Source: Eucalyptus grandis
Lineage: Eukaryota > Streptophyta > Magnoliopsida > Myrtales > Myrtaceae
NCBI RefSeq assembly: GCF_016545825.1
Contig: NC_052613.1
Coordinates: 12,710,001 to 12,774,000, forward strand
DNA length: 64,000 nucleotides
Reading direction: 5' to 3'
Part shown: positions 60,606 through 64,000 of the stretch, one piece after another
How the letters are laid out: the number at the start of each line of letters is the position of its first letter
How positions within the stretch are numbered: the first letter of the stretch is position 1
Translations under genes and position numbers: made by a program
The notes under the pieces: generated by a model
What the model saw: the letters and a program-made list of their open reading frames with translations, nothing else
What the model was told of the DNA's origin: nothing
Databases searched by the model: none

Positions 60606-61320
60606 CAATATTTATGCAATTACAAAACCTCTCGAGATGAGATTTATGGAGGTAACTTTATTTGTTAGTCCCTTAAGTTTATGAGTTTTTCCCAATAAGC
60701 TAGTGGTACAATTGATTTGGTTATTTTGGTCATCTATTTTTGCATAGATGAGTTTCGTAAGTTCCAAGCTGAGAAGCAAAATTTCTTGGCATAGCTTGTC
60801 GAATTAAGAATGAATGAGAAGGATAAGCTGGCAACAATTCATGATCAAATTGAGTGATTGAATGACAACATCAAATGGAAGATAATGGTAATTTAATGGT
60901 TCTAGATATGACTAACGCTTTTGGAGTTGCTCAATGCGTAACATGTGAAAAAAAGAAGTGAATAATAGTAAAAGGACCAAAAATGAATAAATGTATGTGA
61001 CATCTCGCATATTGACGATTTCAGCCAGCCGAATAAAAGAAAACCTAGCTCATGCGTAACTGGCCTATGGGCTCAAGCCCATCACTCAAAATTCACTTTT
61101 AAGCCCCGAGAGCGCCCCCCCCCCGCTCCTCTCTCTCGCTCTCGTACTCTACTTGAAGAAACGAAGTACGTGACGGAATAGAAGCTTGAGCAAAATCATG
61201 AAATACGCTCGAGTCTTGGTTTACCACAATAGTTCGTAGGGTGTTCCATCTTCGATTGCCACCATCATGATTCACAGCCGGCACTTCGTGTCGTACCTCC
61301 TCATTGTCTTCTGTTGATTC
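60606..61320. other. Intergenic with possible coiled-coil exon debris
   Basis: About 60748-60870 reads DEFRKFQAEKQNFLA, stop, LVELRMNEKDKLATIHDQIE, stop in one frame. It is Lys/Glu-rich and could be a decayed exon. A poly-C run lies at about 61117-61126. Confidence 0.35.
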
Positions 61321-61325
61321 GCACA

Positions 61326-61693
61326 TGCATAAAGTAATCCTACTTCTTCGAAATTCGAATTGCTAAAACCCTAAAGTGCGTTGCTCTCTTGTGTTCAGGT
61401 CTGCTTTGATTCTTGAATCGCTCAAACCCGGTGCTATCTTATTCAAGTACGTCCCATTCACTTTATTTCTTCTGATTCACTGATCGTGTTGATTCATCTG
61501 TTGAGGGATGCATACAGTAATCCTGCATCTTCAAAATTCGAATTGCTCAAACCCTAAAGTGTAGTGCTCCCCTGTGCTCAGGTCTCATTGGATTTTTGAA
61601 TCGTTCAAACCCAATGCTATCTTGTTCAGGTATGTCCCATTCGCTTTATTTCTCCCGATTCATTGATCGTGTTGATTCATCCATTGAGAATTA
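61326..61693 (+). repeat. ~180-bp tandem direct repeat
   Basis: The unit GCATAAAGTAATCCT...GTTGATTCATCTGTTGAG (61326-61505) recurs at 61509-61690 with scattered substitutions. Both contain AATTCGAATTGCT.AAACCC and GATCGTGTTGATTCATC. Confidence 0.85.
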
Positions 61694-62483
61694 ACATCGC
61701 GACCGTCTCCAAACCATCATCCAATGAAAAATTCAGTCCTGATTTTTCATGAGTTGAAAATCTTTGTTAATTTCCTCATATATTCATGGCCTTGCATTTC
61801 GAAAAAAAGGATGTCCTCATCTGAACATGCACCAAGATTCCAAAAATTTCTTGAAACATTAAATCACCCGTTTCCTCATTCTTATGTATTCATTGGCTTC
61901 ATTAATGTTTTCCTCAATTGCTGCCACCAAAGCCTTTTCCTTCTCTCTCGATTCTTTAACTAGTGTAGACAACTTTTTCTTTCCTCTTTAAATTTAACAA
62001 AAGCATCTTTGGAAAGATAAGTATATTACCGTAGTAACCAAATGAGCGATGCACCAAAAACACATTTTCATTCCGGGTATGTATGAGACCCCCATATGTC
62101 TGTTTGATCACATAACTACATATACAAGTAAATTATGTATTTTTTATAGAAGTAGTGTGGAACCGCTTGCATTTGATATCAATGGTTTTTCTTTTTCCCA
62201 CTTCGTGCTCCACTCTTTTTCGATGTATTTATTAGCTATAGAATGCCTCCTGTCTTTAGAAAGGATGATATGAGTTTGATTACCGAATGTGGGAATTCGA
62301 AGATGGCTATGCTAAAAACCAAACCGAAATTTTTGGATAGGATTGTGCAGTCTAGAGTGTTCGCATGTCAAATTTCATATGCACTGGCTGAGTTAAGACT
62401 TCTTTTGAATGACTAGATTTTAATGGAAAAGCTAAAAACCCATGATATAAATTTACCATATGCTAGATGTTTTTTGACATGTT
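61694..62483. other. Intergenic, no gene recognised
   Basis: AT-rich; short open stretches only. Confidence 0.5.
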
Positions 62484-64000
62484 TGTTGACACCTAAATTT
62501 TGCCATTTTTATTAAGGATTTAATTGCATAGAAAATTATGGATTTATCTTTAAAAAAGTAAAAAGTAAAGTAAAGAATTTTCATTAAAATGCATCACGTT
62601 TTCATTATATTGCATCCCATATAGAAATTAGGAGCAGTTGTATTGCTAATATTAAAAATATTTAAAAAGCTAAAATTTTAAATTTAAAAAAATAATTAGT
62701 AAAACCGCAGCCTTCCCTTTTCTTTTTCCCCTCAGGGCCGGCCCAGCCCACTTCTTTTTTTTCCTTTTTCCCCGGCCCGGCCTGGCCCTCTCCTCTTCTT
62801 TTCTCCTTCTCTCCACTTTGACCGTTGGCTCGACGACAAACGGGGAAGCAAGGACGGAGGACAGGCTACCGAACAGTAGCAGAGGAAACAGGGCGTGCTT
62901 CACACCGGAGCTGGTGGTCGAAGGCGGACCGGCAGCAACAGCTAGCGTCTCAGGAGGCACGCCATGCTCGCCGGACGGCTTAAAAGTGGGAGAGGGCGAG
63001 AGACCACCATCTTGGGTTTTGGCCAGGGAAGCAAAGCAAAGGCCTTCTCCTTCCCCTTGTTCCATCCTCTCAATTTCTGGTTCTCACTCAACTCAGTCCG
63101 TCGAGCAATCCACAATAAAAATCCCATCTTTTTTCGCAGACGTGGAAAAAGATTATTACAACGTTGAGCGCAGATCAGTGTCATCTCCTTCCACTGTTCT
63201 GCAGGCTTCGTGGGGGGCTTGGCTGAAGGCGTGGGCGAGAGGAACAGAAGAAAAAGGAGCAACCGAGAGAGAGAGGGAGAAGGGCGAGCGTTCTCGAGGG
63301 CTGCTCGCCGGGACTTTTTTGAAGAGCTCGAGGGAGGAGCTCGAGAGGGTTCCCTGGTAGTCCGGTCAGGCCCGAATCCCCTCCGACGACCTCTAGCTGA
63401 CGCCCACGAACACACAACTCCTCGCTTTCAAAAGCCCGGTGTTCCGGGTGAGTTTCTGTTTTGGTTCAAACCTCCCTTTATCCCCGAGGATCTTGGCTCG
63501 GAGGCACCAAGGCGGCCGGTGTAGCTCGATTCGTCTATGGAGCTCACCTTCTAGCCGCCGTCTCTCATTATGGACATTGTCATCTTATTCCTTAACTGTT
63601 TATTTTTTGGTCTCATTTCAGGACGTTCTTAAAATTCTACTTTCCTATAAAAAAATTCAAAAGCAGTTTCAAAATATGTTACCTTCTCGCTCTCTCGCCT
63701 ACACCTTGTTTGCCATTCACTCGCCTCTTCGCCCTCTCTCCCCCGCACCCTCTCTTGACTCTAGATTTCGCAGTCCCTCTCTCGCTCTAACCGAAGCCAA
63801 TTATCCAGTGAGTTCTTTTCTCGCTTCATCTTTGTAATGACGCGCTTTTGTGTCTATTCATTTCATATTAGAGTTGTTTTGGAACGAGAAGCTTTGATTA
63901 TCTTGTTGTAATCAATGTGCACACATCTGGGTCTATTCATTTCACATTAGAGTTGTTTTAGAATGAGAAGCTTCTTTGATTTTCTCGTAGGAATGTACAC
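62484..64000 (+). mobile_element. Possible start of a long LTR (Ty3/gypsy), runs off the window
   Basis: TGTTGACACCTAAATTTTG at 62484 resembles the start of long Ty3-type plant LTRs. An AT-rich tract, a GC-rich non-coding tract (about 62740-63500) and pyrimidine-rich DNA follow, a layout similar to 27507-30256. No second LTR or coding region is in view, so this is tentative. The several open frames on both strands are not convincing genes. Confidence 0.3.
63853..63974 (+). repeat. ~43-bp direct repeat
   Basis: TCTATTCATTTCA.ATTAGAG followed by TTGTTTT.GAA.GAGAAGCTT occurs at 63853-63895 and 63932-63974, a 79-bp period. Confidence 0.75.

Noticed and set aside
62670..63837. A cluster of overlapping 78-180-codon frames near the right edge
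   Set aside because: High GC and simple composition, on both strands, inside a putative LTR; no domain recognised.

Overview
This is eukaryotic nuclear DNA from a flowering plant. Gene density is low, flanks are AT-rich, there are canonical GT-AG introns, plant-type CC-NB-LRR resistance genes, plant LTR retrotransposons and hAT elements, and one 100-base run of N. A woody eudicot, possibly Myrtaceae, is my guess from the overall look; nothing in the sequence proves it. Almost no gene here is intact. The window is mostly a gene graveyard sandwiched between two CNL resistance loci on the + strand.

Layout. 1-2.6 kb: intergenic, with a 665-bp hAT element (744-1408, perfect 8-bp target duplication). 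2764-6887: a near-complete CNL (RPP13-like 1 type) whose frame breaks once at an A run. 7.7-12.7 kb: a hAT-like element, the 3' exons of an ABCF (GCN20-type) gene and a broken DUF3700 (YGL/LRDR) gene. 13-21.5 kb: a segmental duplication of a head-to-head pair, DMC1 (meiotic recombinase, minus strand) and a PORR-domain organelle RNA-binding protein (plus strand). Both copies of both genes are broken. The first copy has lost about 3 kb in the middle, fused at AAAAG microhomology. 22-25 kb: fragments of a long coiled-coil protein and of an LRR/Raf-like kinase gene. 26.8-30.4 kb: a fold-back repeat, the assembly gap, a probable long solo LTR and a hAT end. 30.5-35.8 kb: a decayed DEAD-box helicase (RH50-like) gene with exon order preserved.

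39-55.8 kb: three related copies of the region that lies upstream of the second CNL. The first copy was hit by a gene-carrying hAT element (40136-41907; it holds a DUF641/GIL1-like fragment and a SOC1-type MADS-box first exon) and by a 7.2-kb Ty1/copia element on the minus strand (42106-49325, TSD GGGTG). The second copy still shows both unoccupied target sites and carries its own 1.3-kb TIR element. 55898-59325: the second CNL, a pseudogene with a frameshift in the P-loop, one nonsense codon and a missing 3' end. The last 4.5 kb holds tandem duplications and what looks like the start of another long LTR.

I see no operating system formed by neighbouring genes. The strongest biology is (i) the transposon that collected pieces of two regulatory genes, (ii) the duplicated and rearranged DMC1/PORR locus, and (iii) the repeatedly duplicated resistance-gene upstream region with dateable nested insertions. 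No tRNA, rRNA, CRISPR or other RNA gene was recognised.
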